DNA of 64,000 bases, taken from positions 137,718,351-137,782,350 of the forward strand of contig CP136062.1 of assembly GCA_032622095.1 (NCBI GenBank), given 5' to 3'. Shown in pieces: positions 33,571-45,080 of the stretch. Numbering within the stretch: position 1 is the first letter of the stretch; every line of letters starts with the position of its first letter. Under the pieces are notes generated by a model. That model was given only the letters and a program-made list of their open reading frames with translations, was not told the origin of the DNA and made no database searches. This stretch comes from Siphonodentalium dalli. Lineage: Eukaryota > Mollusca > Scaphopoda > Gadilida > Siphonodentaliidae. The translations under genes and the position numbers were made by a program.

Positions 33571-34659
33571 ATACCTGACTCGTATTTAAATTCGCGCAGT
33601 ATTATTTTTCGCTCAGTTTTGAATTCGCGCACTTTAAATTCGCGCACCTAGCTGTGCGAATTCAAAACTGACAAAAATATGTTCGTAATATTTCTGTGAT
33701 ATTTTCGTATAACTTGGAGCTGATGACAGTTTCGGTTCTTAGTCATTGCTGAACATAGTATATGTGTATACGGATTAACTGTCATGTGAACTGTTTTTAT
33801 GGAGATGTAACCGTGAGGTAAGTGGTCATAACTTGTGTGGAACCCGAAGGGATTTACATACAAGTTATGACCACTTACCTCACGGTTACATCTCCATAAA
33901 AACAGTCCACATGACAGTTAATCCTTATATTTATATACATTTAGCGAAAAAGCCACTTTTGTAAATGTATTTCAATCGAAAAGTGTATCGTGACAAAACC
34001 AGCCCAAAATACCCCATAGCACCCTTGGCAAAAATTAACAGGAACAATTGAAACCCGATGATTTATTAAGTCAATCCTGCGCGAATCCAAATGCGCCAAA
34101 AACATTACGCGTTCGTCTTTCCAAACCCAAATGACGTATCGATGTTGTTATGAGCTTGCAGGTATACGCTGTTGCGCATTCACGGAGAAATAACTGCAAC
34201 TAGCCACGTGGGCGCCGACCAATCAGAATGCTGGATTTAGTGATAATAACACTTAGTATATAAATATATATTAAACACCATCGCGGTGGATTTACATCGT
34301 GTAGATAATAAACTAGTAACTACATACATCATAATTTTGTGGTGACCTGGAATATTAGTATTTCTTATACAAGCATTTCAACAATGTCTATGTTACCATG
34401 ATTTGTCGCTTGGCATTGTGAGCAATGAACTTGATATGGGTTGGCCGAATGTAAATATGTGCATACATGTACAGGCGTAATTGTCTATTCAACCGTTCAT
34501 AATATATGTAAACTCAGCAACATAGCCCTCTTGTATTTCCTATGGACTGCGATTTAGATTAAACTTGGCAGTCGTACTATTTTTCGCTCAGTTTTAAATT
34601 CTCGCACCGATGGGTGCGCGAAAAATAGTACTGCGCGAATTTAAATACGAGTAAGGTAT
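33571..34659. mobile_element. element with ATACCTKACTCG inverted ends
   Basis: The left end ATACCTGACTCGTATTTAAA and the right end (complement of ATACCTTACTCGTATTTAAA, finishing at 34659) continue through TTCGCGCAGTA. Subterminal 'atttttcgctcagtttt' copies lie at both sides. It contains the 153-bp hairpin below and no frame of note. It lies in intron 1 of CARD copy 1. Confidence 0.75.
33772..33924. repeat. near-perfect hairpin, about 68-bp arms
   Basis: GGATTAACTGTCATGTGAAC runs through GAGATGTAACCGTGAGGTAA and CATAACTTGT to a short loop, and is mirrored up to 33924 with two or three mismatches. Confidence 0.9.
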
Positions 34660-34790
34660 CTTATACTTTGAAAACGACCACAACAGCCCTTCAATTATCT
34701 ACACATTTGGGCGACGGAAGCATGGACGTTCTTTATAACAGGCGTTTATTGTAATTATTGCTAGGCTGATAAAAATTCAAAACGTCTTAA

Positions 34791-35249
34791 CCCTTTACCC
34801 AACAGAACGGCCCTGTGCCAATGCATTCTCTTATATATGCGAGTCGACCATAGGTCGCCTCGCATATATAAGATAATGCATTGATTTAACATATATTAAA
34901 AATGATAAAATTGTCAAAGAATGCAGAAAAATATTATAAAAATTGTTAAAAAATGTAAGAAAAAATTATAAAATTGTTAAAGAATGTAAGAAAAAATGGT
35001 AAAAAGTGTTAAAAAAAGGACATTTTTTTAGGCCAATGCATTCTCTTATATATGCGAGGCGACCTATGGTCGACTCGCATATATAAGAGAATGCATTGGC
35101 ACAGGGCATAACTGTAACCATCCCAATGTGGTCAAAGAACCGGTTCCAATGATATCCATATGTGTATGGTGTTATTGAGACAGACGGAAGATATTTTAGG
35201 CTGTTGAAGCTTTATTTGGGCGTTTTTGGCCGTTTTGTTGGGTAAAGGG
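34791..35249. mobile_element. TTAA-flanked MITE (piggyBac-type ends) with shared hairpins
   Basis: TTAA at 34787-34790 and 35250-35253 flanks inverted ends CCCTTTACCCAACA and TGTTGGGTAAAGGG. Two CCAATGCATTCTCTTATATA hairpins lie inside, at about 34812-34882 and 35033-35106. The second family member is 60105-60495. It lies in intron 1 of CARD copy 1. Confidence 0.85.
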
Positions 35250-35386
35250 TTAAAACGATATCTTACGATATTTTACAATCTAAACCACTAATGGAATTAT
35301 TAACCGATAAAGAAAACGTACATATGGTGGTTGTATGGTGATATTTTAAACTATTATATTGATGATCACTGATTTTCTATTTTCAG

Positions 35387-35500
35387 AACGCTTACCAAAA
35401 CCAGAGACCATTGTCCAGATTGAATACATGAAACGTTTCCTGGAGGAAATCGAGCGTGAAAATCTAACTGCAAAATTTATCGACTCTTTGTACAAAGAGA
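35387..35500 (+). CDS. CARD gene copy 1, exon 2
   Basis: A 114-bp phase 1-1 exon lies between TTTTCAG and GAGA|GTGAGT. It encodes RLPKPETIVQIEYMKRFLEE and then IERENLTAKFIDSLYKE. The second half has the pattern of CARD helices 5-6 (FL..L...L...FID.L). Copy 2 has the same exon at 57562-57675 with about five conservative changes. Confidence 0.7.
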
Positions 35501-35582
35501 GTGAGTATATATACGACCTGCACGGTTGTTAAAAAATTAATTTGTAGATACAAGAACTGAAATTTATATAGATTCACTGCCG

Positions 35583-35925
35583 GTATTTCAAAAGAGGGCA
35601 CAGAACCAATGGCCGTTCACCATAGGTCGCCTCGCATATATAAGAGAATGCATTGACCTAAACAAAATCTTTTTAAACACTTTTTACCATTTTCTCTTGC
35701 ATTCTTTAACAATTTTATAATTTTTTCTTACATTTTTAAACAATTTTTATAATATATTTCTACATTCTTTGACAATTTTATCATTTTTAATATGTGTTAA
35801 GCCAATGCATTCTCTTATATATGCGAGGCGACCTATGGTCGACTCGCATATATAAGAGAATGCATTGGCACAGGGCCGTTTTGTATTTCAAAAGAGGGCC
35901 CAGAACCAATTGCCGTTCAAACTGT
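35583..35925. repeat. shared-hairpin insertion inside a short direct repeat
   Basis: 'gtatttcaaaagagggc' followed by 'cagaaccaat.gccgttc' occurs at 35583 and again at 35884. Between the copies are one half hairpin and one full CCAATGCATTCTCTTATATA hairpin. The long flanking repeat suggests a duplication around the insertion and not a normal target-site duplication. Confidence 0.6.
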
Positions 35926-36483
35926 TGTGACCAGAACCACAGGTATGTTAAACATGTGATGGGCGCAATTATACGTAGCTCTCGTGAGGCATTCTAGTGA
36001 AAATTGTATCCCATCCAAACTATTCAATTGAATGCTATAATTCACTAGAAATTAATTGGTAAACCTTAACGGAAGTTCAAAATGTGACGAGTGCCATTTA
36101 TATTCACACAAGTCAAATATGTGGGCAAAATTCGGCATATACAATTATTTATGGGTAGTTGCCTTTCTAAATGAAAATAATCATTAAATTTCACAAATGA
36201 AGAATAATTAAGTCTCCTCTCATGATCTTCAGATATGATATCATGGATATATGAACTGCACTTTTGAAAAATTATATTTTGCAGAAGTTCTTGATAACAG
36301 TGAAATTTAAATATTGTTCATGCCATAAAAGTAAAGTAAATTAGGTTATAATATCCAATGGGTCGATGGTTGTTAGCTATTGTGTCACAATAAATGCTGG
36401 TACCAAATTTCACAAAGAAATTCCTGACATGTTTTGAGAAAATCCATTTTGAAATACCGGGAAACTAGTTTTGACAAAACATG

Positions 36484-36626
36484 CGCTTGTTGCCATTAAT
36501 CGGAAAGCCCTCAGTTAGAGCTTTCCGATGAATGGCAACAAGCCATTTTTCCGACTAAATCCTGAAAAATTACCCATAATTCTGCTGTGGTTAAGGAGTC
36601 GAACATTTAGGGCATTACTGTAAATA
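36484..36626. repeat. foldback family member ending GGGCATTAC
   Basis: 'cttgttgccattaatcggaaag' is mirrored by 'ctttccgatgaatggcaacaag'. It is followed by 'aattacccataattctgctg' and 'ttaaggagtcga' up to 'tagggcattact'. The fuller copy is 54838-55026, and the words also occur in the palindromic element near 23950. Confidence 0.7.
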
Positions 36627-36664
36627 AGAATTATAACTTTATGTTCTTGTTCATGTGTCGTCAG

Positions 36665-36920
36665 AATACAAAAACTTGGCGGACGTGCTATCAGGAAAGG
36701 ATGACTTCCATGAACAGCACGATCGGCAGCAGGATGTTATAAAAGAATTTACGGCTATAATGAAACAAAGGATGGACGCTGTTTCTGTGGCAACGAGTTT
36801 AAGGAGCATAGACTGCATCAACGAATCAGAGTTCCAACAGATTCAGCAGAATGACACAACAAAGGGGCAAATAGTGGCTTCCCTATACCTCTTGTCTGTG
36901 ATACACCGGCATCAAAAAGA
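36665..36920 (+). CDS. CARD gene copy 1, exon 3 (main CARD)
   Basis: The acceptor GTGTCGTCAG and donor AAAGA|GTGAGT bound 256 bp (phase 1 to phase 2). It encodes helices 1-4 of a CARD: QQDVIKEFTAIMKQRMDAV, ATSLRSIDCINESEFQQIQQ and TTKGQIVASLYLLSVIHRHQ. The order 'L..I.cin..E...I....t.kg....LL..I.r..k.W' is that of RIG-I CARD2 and MDA5/MAVS CARDs. It is about 90% identical in protein to 58916-59171. Confidence 0.75.
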
Positions 36921-38241
36921 GTGAGTGTTCACGCCAAGGACGTGATTAGTATGGGAGCCACTCTGGGCCACCACCAAAATATGTCGACAACTTTGGGCTA
37001 TGGGCCAGAGTGTCCGGTATATTTTGGAGTGGCCCCCGGCGGGGGATCCCAGACCAGAGTGGATGTCCGTCCAGATTTTGGGTGGTTGATCTGGCCCACG
37101 TCACAGAGTTTCAGTCCCCGGAACCTGACACTCTGGGCCAGCATGGGGGAGGTGCACTCATTCACGAACGTTCGACCCGACTTTCTCGGATTCAAAGACC
37201 GCGTTTCTAATACCTAAATACGTCCCCCCCCCCCTCGCCGAACACGCGGTGTTTCGCGATGGAGTAAATGATGCATACCACTGCTGCTTAACGCTGATTT
37301 TATTGGTTTCAGCCTGTGAATACACAAAGAAGATAATAAGACATTGATAGAATAAAAGCCATACACATTCGACATGTAGGTAGTCCATAATGATCTAATC
37401 TTATTGCACCGAAAACGCAACATTCAAGGTTTAGAAGATGAAATATAAATAATAGTAATACATAGAACGGTGGTGTTAGTGTGAAAATTTCCAACAATTG
37501 CAATGTTAGAGGTACCACACTGCATTTAATCTATTATTGCAGTGGGAACATTCCAACCCAAGTCAGGGGGGATTTTCCGGGCACGTATGCCGGGATGGGT
37601 GGGTGGTCGATGGGACCAACAAACAATTTTTTCTGTAACTCAAACATTTTTTTCCTGCAAGTTTTTTGACTGTTTTTGCAATGAGTTTGGCTTAAAACAC
37701 CTTAGAATAAAAGAAATAATGTAATTCTAACTACTAAACTGACTTCAGGCAGTTATCGTATTGTATTTTGTTGCAAATTTTGAAATCCAAGATGGCCGCT
37801 GGCAGCCATGTTTTTTTTGGCCGAATGACCAAAATGAATCGTTCCTATTTACATGTCAATGTTAATATCCATGACAAATAGTATGCACAGAAATTCATAT
37901 ACATCTGTTTACAGTGAATTTTCCCCCGCAAACCTCTGTTTTAGTGTTAAAAGGGGTGGGTGTCCAAAAATGGTCGGAAAAAACTGCCGAAACGGAACAA
38001 AATTTGGACGCGGGGCTCGGTGGGTCCCAACAAGGGTCGAAAGGTAAAAATCAGCATACGTGCCTGAACATTTTTTCAGACCCCCCCCCCTGCCCATGTG
38101 GGTTATAAATGGAATTTCTCTAGCCTGGAATTTTCTGTCTATTTCAATGGGAGACAGTTGAAAATTTAGCCACGCCTATTATTGTATATTACAAACTCGG
38201 GTGATCTAATTACATATATACAGGAACCCTCTTTATTCCAG
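36921..38241. other. intron 3 of CARD copy 1
   Basis: Several GC-rich, C/G-run stretches occur (37223-37234, 38081-38091). Frames across 36921-37217 read on from the exon but are not conserved in copy 2. No exon is seen. Confidence 0.5.
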
Positions 38242-38342
38242 GTGGTTCGCACATTTTCTGGATTCTCTTGGTGCGAATGGTGGGGCTTATTTTCGAGAAA
38301 AACTGTTGGAGGAAATGATCAAGAAAGAACGTATTTGAAGAG
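38242..38342 (+). CDS. CARD gene copy 1, exon 4 with in-frame stop
   Basis: After TTATTCCAG the exon reads WFAHFLDSLGANGGAYFREK and then LLEEMIKKERI, followed by TGA at 38336-38338, six bases before the donor AGAG|GTCAGT. W-x2-FL-x2-L is the last-helix signature of RLR/MAVS CARDs. Copy 2 has TCC in place of the TGA and reads on. The resulting protein is 201 residues and CARD-only. Because exons 1-4 and all their splice sites are intact, it could be a functional short regulator, or the start of pseudogenisation. Confidence 0.7.
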
Positions 38343-38556
38343 GTCAGTAATGTCGAAGTTAACGGTTCTTGAATCGTTAAATTTCTCTCTATATATCTAG
38401 AAATTATAGCGCTGCTGTGAATAGTTGGGCCAACGACGTAAAACAAAACGTGTGTGCTTTGATCATTTCTGCCATTTACTATTAGCTGGTATATAGAACT
38501 GCATGTCTTTACTCAACAGTGGTATTTATATTAAAGTTACGCTGTTATAATCTTAA

Positions 38557-38752
38557 AGGGGGACTGTACCAAAAATGACTGGACCTGGAGTCATAAATTC
38601 ATTTTCATTATAATTTCCATGTTGTTTGCATCGTTCAGTTGTTAGAGCGCATGAGTGTATTTGGACCAAATTAATTGATTTGTTGCATATATTCTGTTGA
38701 GTATAAAAGGAGATGGTCCCATAAATGGCCGGATTTAGTGTACAGTACCCAC
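38557..38752. mobile_element. short TTAA-flanked MITE (AGGGGGACTGTAC ends)
   Basis: TTAA at 38553-38556 and 38753-38756. The ends AGGGGGACTGTACC and GTACAGTACCCAC are inverted. It contains 'aaaaggagatggtccca' and 'atggccggatttagtg'. A sibling lies at 55917-56054. Confidence 0.7.
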
Positions 38753-38846
38753 TTAATCTGAACAATAATTATGTCTCATAATTTAATCAAAGTATTCCAT
38801 AAAATTGTTACAATCCGTGCCATCAACAATTATTATACGCCCTGTC

Positions 38847-39084
38847 ACTAACTCGCGGCCATATTGGATCCACGAGGTCCGGTTCCGTTGTTTTAGTGCT
38901 ACGGGTCAAAGTTCTGGAGTGGCATTCCATATATGGTAGTCGTGAATAATTCAAAAGCTCCATATGGAAATGCTACTCCAAAAATTTGATCTGTAGCACT
39001 AAAACCACGGAACCGGGGCTGGAAGAATCTCTGAAACCACGAAACAGAGCTGGATTAATCCAATACGGCCGCGACCCAGTGATC
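38847..39084. repeat. imperfect foldback
   Basis: 'cactaactcgcggccatattgg', 'ccggttccgttgttttagtgct' and 'ggagtggcattccatat' are mirrored by 'ccaatacggccgcgacccagtg', 'agcactaaaaccacggaaccgg' and 'atatggaaatgctactcc' with many mismatches. Confidence 0.7.
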
Positions 39085-40070
39085 TCGCTTATTGGGAACA
39101 AACACCTGTCAATATAGTTGAAAATACACTTCATTTTGATCAATTTCATTGGTCGGCCAGTGCAATCAACAATACTTGCATCGTGCCAAATTGTTTGCTC
39201 ACACCTGTGCTTTCTGTGAGAGTGACCCCTATGTATGGTTATGATTATAAGCACAACACATTCATGTTTAAATATGTTTTATCTCTTCCGGGCCACAATT
39301 ACAACAACAGCATACGTTTTATAAAACCCCAATATCAAGACTACAAATAAACTTTTCTGTGAAGATTGGGTACATTATTTGTCTATAAGGGCATAATAAA
39401 AGTCGTGTATTACTGCTACATATCTGAATCTAAATATATATATATATATATATCTTTAATCCTCCGATAACGAAGAGTGGATAAACATTCACATTTTTTT
39501 TACAAAGAACTCGAGAACAAACAACAGTACGACAGAAGGATAAGTTTTATCAACAACAAAGACTACCCTTCATTTCAATAACATATTTACAAAGACCTAG
39601 GTGCACATAATCGTTCTGATGCACATTCTGGCCATCGTACATGTATTACATACTTACGTAATGGTATTTTGCTAACAAAATAGAGTTCTTCTCTTGCTAC
39701 GCTCCGATTGAGCCTGGAATTTATATGTTCTAAAAATAGCCCCGTAGAACTTAGCCCGCGAAAGGTTGTATGCATTATGCAAAAAACATCAAAATGAAAC
39801 AATATTAATTGATAGAAGCATATCAGGACAGGTGTCTTCGATTCATTTTATTATTTTATACCCCGTAAACTGCAAAACTTGTCAGGAAGAGGTAGTTAAA
39901 CTATAACTAAATATAAATAAACATATGGTTAAGCATAATTTAAGTGTGCTTATACACAATTGACCTGTGCATCGTGAAGTGTTACATGTAAATACACATC
40001 TTTATTCAATAGATATATCTGTTATTATGCATTTGATATTGTATTCCATTTTATTTTATCTTTATTTCAG

Positions 40071-40089
40071 ACAATTATGTCCATGTTAG
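40071..40089 (+). pseudogene. remnant of exon 5 of CARD copy 1
   Basis: The intron end (TTTCCATT-like tract to TTTATTTCAG) matches the one before exon 5 of copy 2 (62864), but the short exon body diverges and its donor reads TTAG|TTG and not a GT donor. Confidence 0.4.
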
Positions 40090-40555
40090 TTGCGTTTACA
40101 TAAATTACTAAGGTACATACAACATGTCAATTGTAATGTAAGCATGGCATATAACTACAAACGTTTGCTACAGACGTACCTATATTCTACGCTGTACATC
40201 TCTGATCACACCATTCCTGAAGTAAAGGCCATAACTTTGTCGTATCACGGATTGAAGTTCATCACTGGGTCATAAAAAAAAACTAAAATTTGAAGAATTT
40301 GGTAGCATCAAAACTGCGTACCAACCTTATTGTCATATCTCTAATATAAATATGTATACCAGCCAAATTGGGCAAATAATCACGAGGACTTAATTGGATA
40401 CGAATCCTGTTTTAACAACTGACCTCGTTTCAGGAAATATATAATTGGTTTGTCCAAAATCCACATCTGGGGAAAGCGCAATACGCTGTACATATATTTA
40501 TTTATTGAGGTTCAACCAAGAATGAGATTTGGCAGGATACGGGGCAGACGTACGC

Positions 40556-41787
40556 TCAGGGATGTGGCTAGAGGGTCTCCGCTGGGGGGGTGTCCACCTT
40601 GGGAATTTCCAACTTCACCCCCCCCCCCCTTGAGTCGCAATCACACCAACACAACTTTTTGCATAATTCCATTTGCACCCCCCTTGAGTCGGAATCACAC
40701 CGACACAACTTTTTGCATAATTCCATTTGCACCCCCTCCCCCCCTTGAGTCGGAATCGTACCAACACAACTTTTTGCATATTTCCATTTGCACCCCCCCC
40801 CCCCCCTTGTACCTCATGCTCAGGCCTAATTTCCTATATATTCATAAGCCATGCTTCTATTTTCCCAGTATGAGAACATTAAGATATTTTAACCTGAAAA
40901 TTGCCCCCAAAAAAACAACTAGTGATCTAATTCCAGACAAATGCACACAGCTACCGACAACAGACCAGGAAACACCGGGCCGACCATGGTTGTTCGGCCC
41001 GGTGTGAGAAAATTTTGAAAACTATACAAGAAAATCGCAAATCCTAGCATCAAGACTGGCCTCAACTGAAGCTTTCCTAGTGTTGGAAATTTCAAACCTC
41101 ATACTCCCTCAGGTTGGAAAATTCTTCAACTGATGACCATTTATGTCTACAAGTTTGACCAAATGTAGTAAAATATTGTTTTGCTAAACTAATTAGCAGT
41201 TTTGTATTGGCCATGTGAATGGGGCAATGACACACCGGGCCGACCATGGTTCGGCCCGGTGTGCGAAAATTTTGAAATCTGAACAAGAAAATCGCAAAAT
41301 CCTAACATCTAGACTAGCCTCAAGCCTTCCTACTGTTCGAAATTTCAAACCCTACACCCCCACTTAGGTTGGAAATTGTCCAACTGATGACAATTCCAAT
41401 GACAATGTTGACCAATTGTATGACAATATTGTTTTCTTAAATTAACTAGAAGTTTTTGACTGGCCACGGGGGAGAGACCAGGACACAAGCTTTCCAAGTG
41501 TTGGAAATTTCCAACCTGTCACCCCCCTACGGTTGGAAAATTTCCAACTGATGACCATTTCTGTCAAAAATTTTGACCAAAAATAGGAACATATGCAAAT
41601 ATTGGTCGAAAAACAATAAATTCCCCCAATAATTTGTTTTATAATCAAACTACAAGAACATTTTCAACCTATTGTTGGTGTGAAATTTCGTTGTGGCAGG
41701 TATGAAATTTCCAACTATTGAAAATATAGCTCTCTGCTGGGGGGGGGGGTGAGACACCCCCACACCCCCCTCTAGCCACATCCCTGC
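40556..41787. mobile_element. foldback with C-run ends and internal tandem repeats
   Basis: 'agggatgtggctagaggg' at 40558 is mirrored by 'cctctagccacatccct' near 41770-41786. Inside, a 64-bp unit ('cacaactttttgcataattc') is repeated three times at 40630-40800. A unit of about 230 bp with TTGGAAATTTCCAAC words is repeated at 41080, 41330 and 41490. Parts of the same element occur at 48470-48515 and 49835-50340. It lies in an intron-like part of CARD copy 1. Confidence 0.7.
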
Positions 41788-42760
41788 GTACGCTTTTCAT
41801 AAATCAAGCCAAAAGCCAAAGAATTTATCTGGGTCTATTTTGGCGAAATATCTTGAATTTCACATATCATATTGATTGTATATAGAATCTGAGAAAATAT
41901 TAAGAAACGACAAAAACAATAGATTTTAATACATTTGAGAGGTTGAAAATATTATTTTATTTGTGTCGAATGTGTCCCTTTCGGTTCCACGAACTGAGAG
42001 AATAATTAATAATTTGACACAACAATCTAATTACCAACTAGCTTATTATCTTGGCTCTATGCGAGGATGCTTCATTTGTATCATAATGTTGAGTTAAATT
42101 TTGAATTGCAAAATATAACGTGGTCACAAATATTCCAACCCAATAAAAACAAATGCTGGTACGCAGTGTGGTCTACTCAAGCAGGGATCAATCAACTGGA
42201 ACTAGGCAAGTGTTAAGAAATATGGTTGTTAGCTTTAACTTGGTTATGAACCCATGACCCACAACCAATTTCAGCGCAAGTTGTCATTGATCAACAGGCA
42301 TGAGACATGCAATTTCTCAAATATAGACAATTATTTATGGGTCGTTGCCTTTCTAAATGAAAATAATAATTAAATTTCACGAATCAAGAATAATTAAGTA
42401 ACCTCACAGATATCTTCAATTATGATATCATGGATATACGAACTGCACTGTTGATAAAACATTTTTTACAGACGTTATTGGACCTGAAAACAAAGAAATT
42501 TAAAAACAAAAATGAGGTTGTACTTTCAAATGGTTGATTGTTCTTAACTATTGTGTCACAGTAATCAGATACCAAATTTCAAAAAGAAATTCCTGATAGA
42601 TTTTGAGAAAATCCATTTCGATATACCAGGAAATATTGGTAAAACGTTCACCTGAACCTTAAGGGGTTGACATACTGGGAATTATTCGTTTCACTATCAA
42701 ATTGAATGTTGACATTGGTTAATTTGCGGTTTGTTCATTGCATCATGATACATGAATATA

Positions 42761-43116
42761 TGTGACCCGCCATATCAAATCCAGTCGTAAGTCGGGATTT
42801 TTTTTACCCTCTTTTTTTTCTTTTTTTTTAAATAAATGTTTCTTACAATTTTTAGGACATAAAATAAAAAACATCCATTACCCCGCAGGGAGCACCACAC
42901 ATATATAGAAGCATATAGAAGAGTGTCGTCTGCTCATGTTTGTCTGGGGCTCTGTATGGGTGAAATTGTAAAATTGTTAAAGAATACAAGAAAAAAATAT
43001 TAAAATTGTAAAATATTGTTAGGCGACCTATGGTCGACTCGCATATATAAGAGAATGCATTGGCACAGGGTAAAACAAATCCCGAATTACGACTGGATTT
43101 GATATGGCGGGTCACA
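42761..43116. mobile_element. MITE with TGTGACCCGCC ends, second copy
   Basis: The same 45-bp inverted ends as 27324-27765, with ATA flanks. The left hairpin is deleted. One half of the shared hairpin remains near 43020-43070. Confidence 0.75.
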
Positions 43117-43587
43117 TATGTATACTATGATATAGGTAAGCAAATGCCTACCTGAGTCGTTCACCTTTAATAAAACATATCAAATCTCATTTGTCGTAAT
43201 TATTTAATAAGTATTTATGTTCGTTTGAGCGAAGCGATTTAGAACATAAATCAGATTGTTTTAACTGACCAAGGAGGGAATCTAAGATATCATGTTTTCA
43301 TATTCCAATTTAGGGGCTTATGCGTGATATAAATGGTTAGATGACATCATATGAGATTATTTGATCGTTATGCATTTTGTCCGTGTGTCTATCTGCATGT
43401 CGTAGACAAAATTTACGGGTTTGAAGTTTTTTTTTCATTTAGTTGCAATCATATTTTACGTATGCTATATTGAATGGCGATGTTAATTAGTCTACAGTTG
43501 TTGAATACTCAATAATTGTTGTCTACTGGTTAGAGAATGCACGTCACTTGTTCTGACTCTTATCTACAATAGTGTCTTTTCTTTCAG

Positions 43588-43864
43588 AAGTCAAATCAGA
43601 ATGAAGAACAAACATCTAGATCAGACGGAAACGCAACGTGGACGAACATCAACAAAGACGGTTGCCAGTCAAGAACAATCTTCGTGCACAGAGATGACAC
43701 TGATAGTGCCTACACCGTGCTCCGCCAGACTTCAGCCATCTCAAATGGAACGTGCCACTCACACGCCAGACCAACATTAAGAAAAAAACAGATAAGGCTC
43801 CGCTCTCGAGAATGCATGGATTCCTGCTCTAACACAAACTCTGAATTGCAACAACTAATGATAA
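43588..43864 (+). pseudogene. decayed exon 6 (linker exon) of CARD copy 1
   Basis: The acceptor CTTTCAG|AAGTCAAATCAGAA is identical to that of copy 2 exon 6 (63162). Homology runs through 'aagacggttgc', 'tgcacagagatga' and 'ctgatagtgcc'. A length difference of one base modulo three shifts the frame after about 50 bp. In the copy 2 frame a TAA follows at 43778-43780. Homology stops near 43864. With the stop in exon 4 upstream, this exon would only be untranslated sequence. Confidence 0.65.
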
Positions 43865-44174
43865 TTATGATAAATGTGTATTGCCTCCATACGCGGGGAG
43901 CATATATACGGTACATAATATATATAGTTGTACAGACACACTATTCACGGAGAAGTTCACATGGATTCTATGTCCAATGGAAGAGACGTCTTGGACCAAC
44001 ATATGTAAGCGCGTTCTTACAAGAGTGCAACTGACTTGAGAGGGAAGAGCCCGAGTCTATAATTATGTTGGCTCTATGAATCTCGGAATCTCCAGGGTTG
44101 GTGATCCTCTGGGTTCTGAAGGATCTCTGGAGCTTTCTCTGAGAAAGAGAACACCATTTCTAATTGATAACAGT

Positions 44175-44310
44175 GATGGGTCCATTACTTTGCAAAGTAA
44201 CTACATTACCATTACTTGTCATTTTGTGCATTACAATTACAATTACCATTACTTTTAAAATGAGAACTAATGCATTACCATTACGATCAGTTTCAAATAT
44301 AATGCATTAC
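44175..44310. repeat. TAATGCATTACCATTAC repeat
   Basis: Repeated CATTAC/GTAATG words with partial palindromy. The larger relative is at 47010-47310. Family unknown. Confidence 0.65.
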
Positions 44311-44974
44311 TTTCGGTTATTGTTTACTTAGCTTGGGTTTCCCACTTACCCTAAAATCTATTTCGTCGACCTTAATTTCATTTTCTTCTATCCATCTTCG
44401 TGTTCTTTTATAAATGAAAGTTTCAACCAAGATATGTTTTCATCGTGAGATAATGGTAGAGCTAATTCCCCTTGACATCAGCAATATAAACAATATACTC
44501 ATTAAAACAAATTGTAAAGTAAAAAAGACAATTCAAAACCATCACCTCTTTACTATCTTCTATCCATTAAGGGATACGGGGTTGTGGCTTTACTGACGTT
44601 GTTCGTATATACAATCTATATTTGCCATGATTGAGCTAATTCGTCGCCCTGCTGTGTGAAGAAGCAAATGCCCAGACCTTGATTTCTGTGTTATGAAGGT
44701 AAAGAACATTCATATACGACTAAAACTGGAAGTCATGTGATGCTTAAATACTCTTAAAACCCAGCTCCTCTTCGACCTTCTATTTCACCGAATGGGCACT
44801 TTATACCATTCTTTACACCATATCTATACCACACGTCGACATTTGTAATCTCAAATGTTCATATCTCACAATTTATGCACAGCGAGCTCCCACGGTGACC
44901 TCTATCAGAGAAATAGTTCGCTTCATGCACCCACCCGCGATAACAAACATATGCATAGACTAAGTGCTTACAAG

Positions 44975-45080
44975 AAAACCATAGTCAGAAGTGATAACGC
45001 ACTCAAGATCATATTATTAGGCTTATATATATAATATAAAATATATTGGTTTCATGAATGCACCACATCAGAATTACGTT
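44975..45080. repeat. dispersed copy of the 29540-29650 block
   Basis: 'acaagaaaaccata.tcagaa', 'caagatcatattattag' and 'ataatataaaatatattggtt' repeat the block downstream of the broken LINE. Confidence 0.7.

Noticed and set aside
36921-37217. 98-codon frame directly after CARD exon 3 of copy 1
   Set aside because: It starts inside the donor-side intron, lies in GC-rich repeat-like sequence and is absent from copy 2.
40450-41007. 185-codon frame with Pro-rich repeats
   Set aside because: It is produced by the 64-bp tandem units and C runs of a transposable element; no domain or splice signals.
43684-44034. 116-codon frame at exon 6 of copy 1
   Set aside because: It is the shifted frame of the decayed exon and then runs into non-homologous sequence; it does not match the copy 2 protein.
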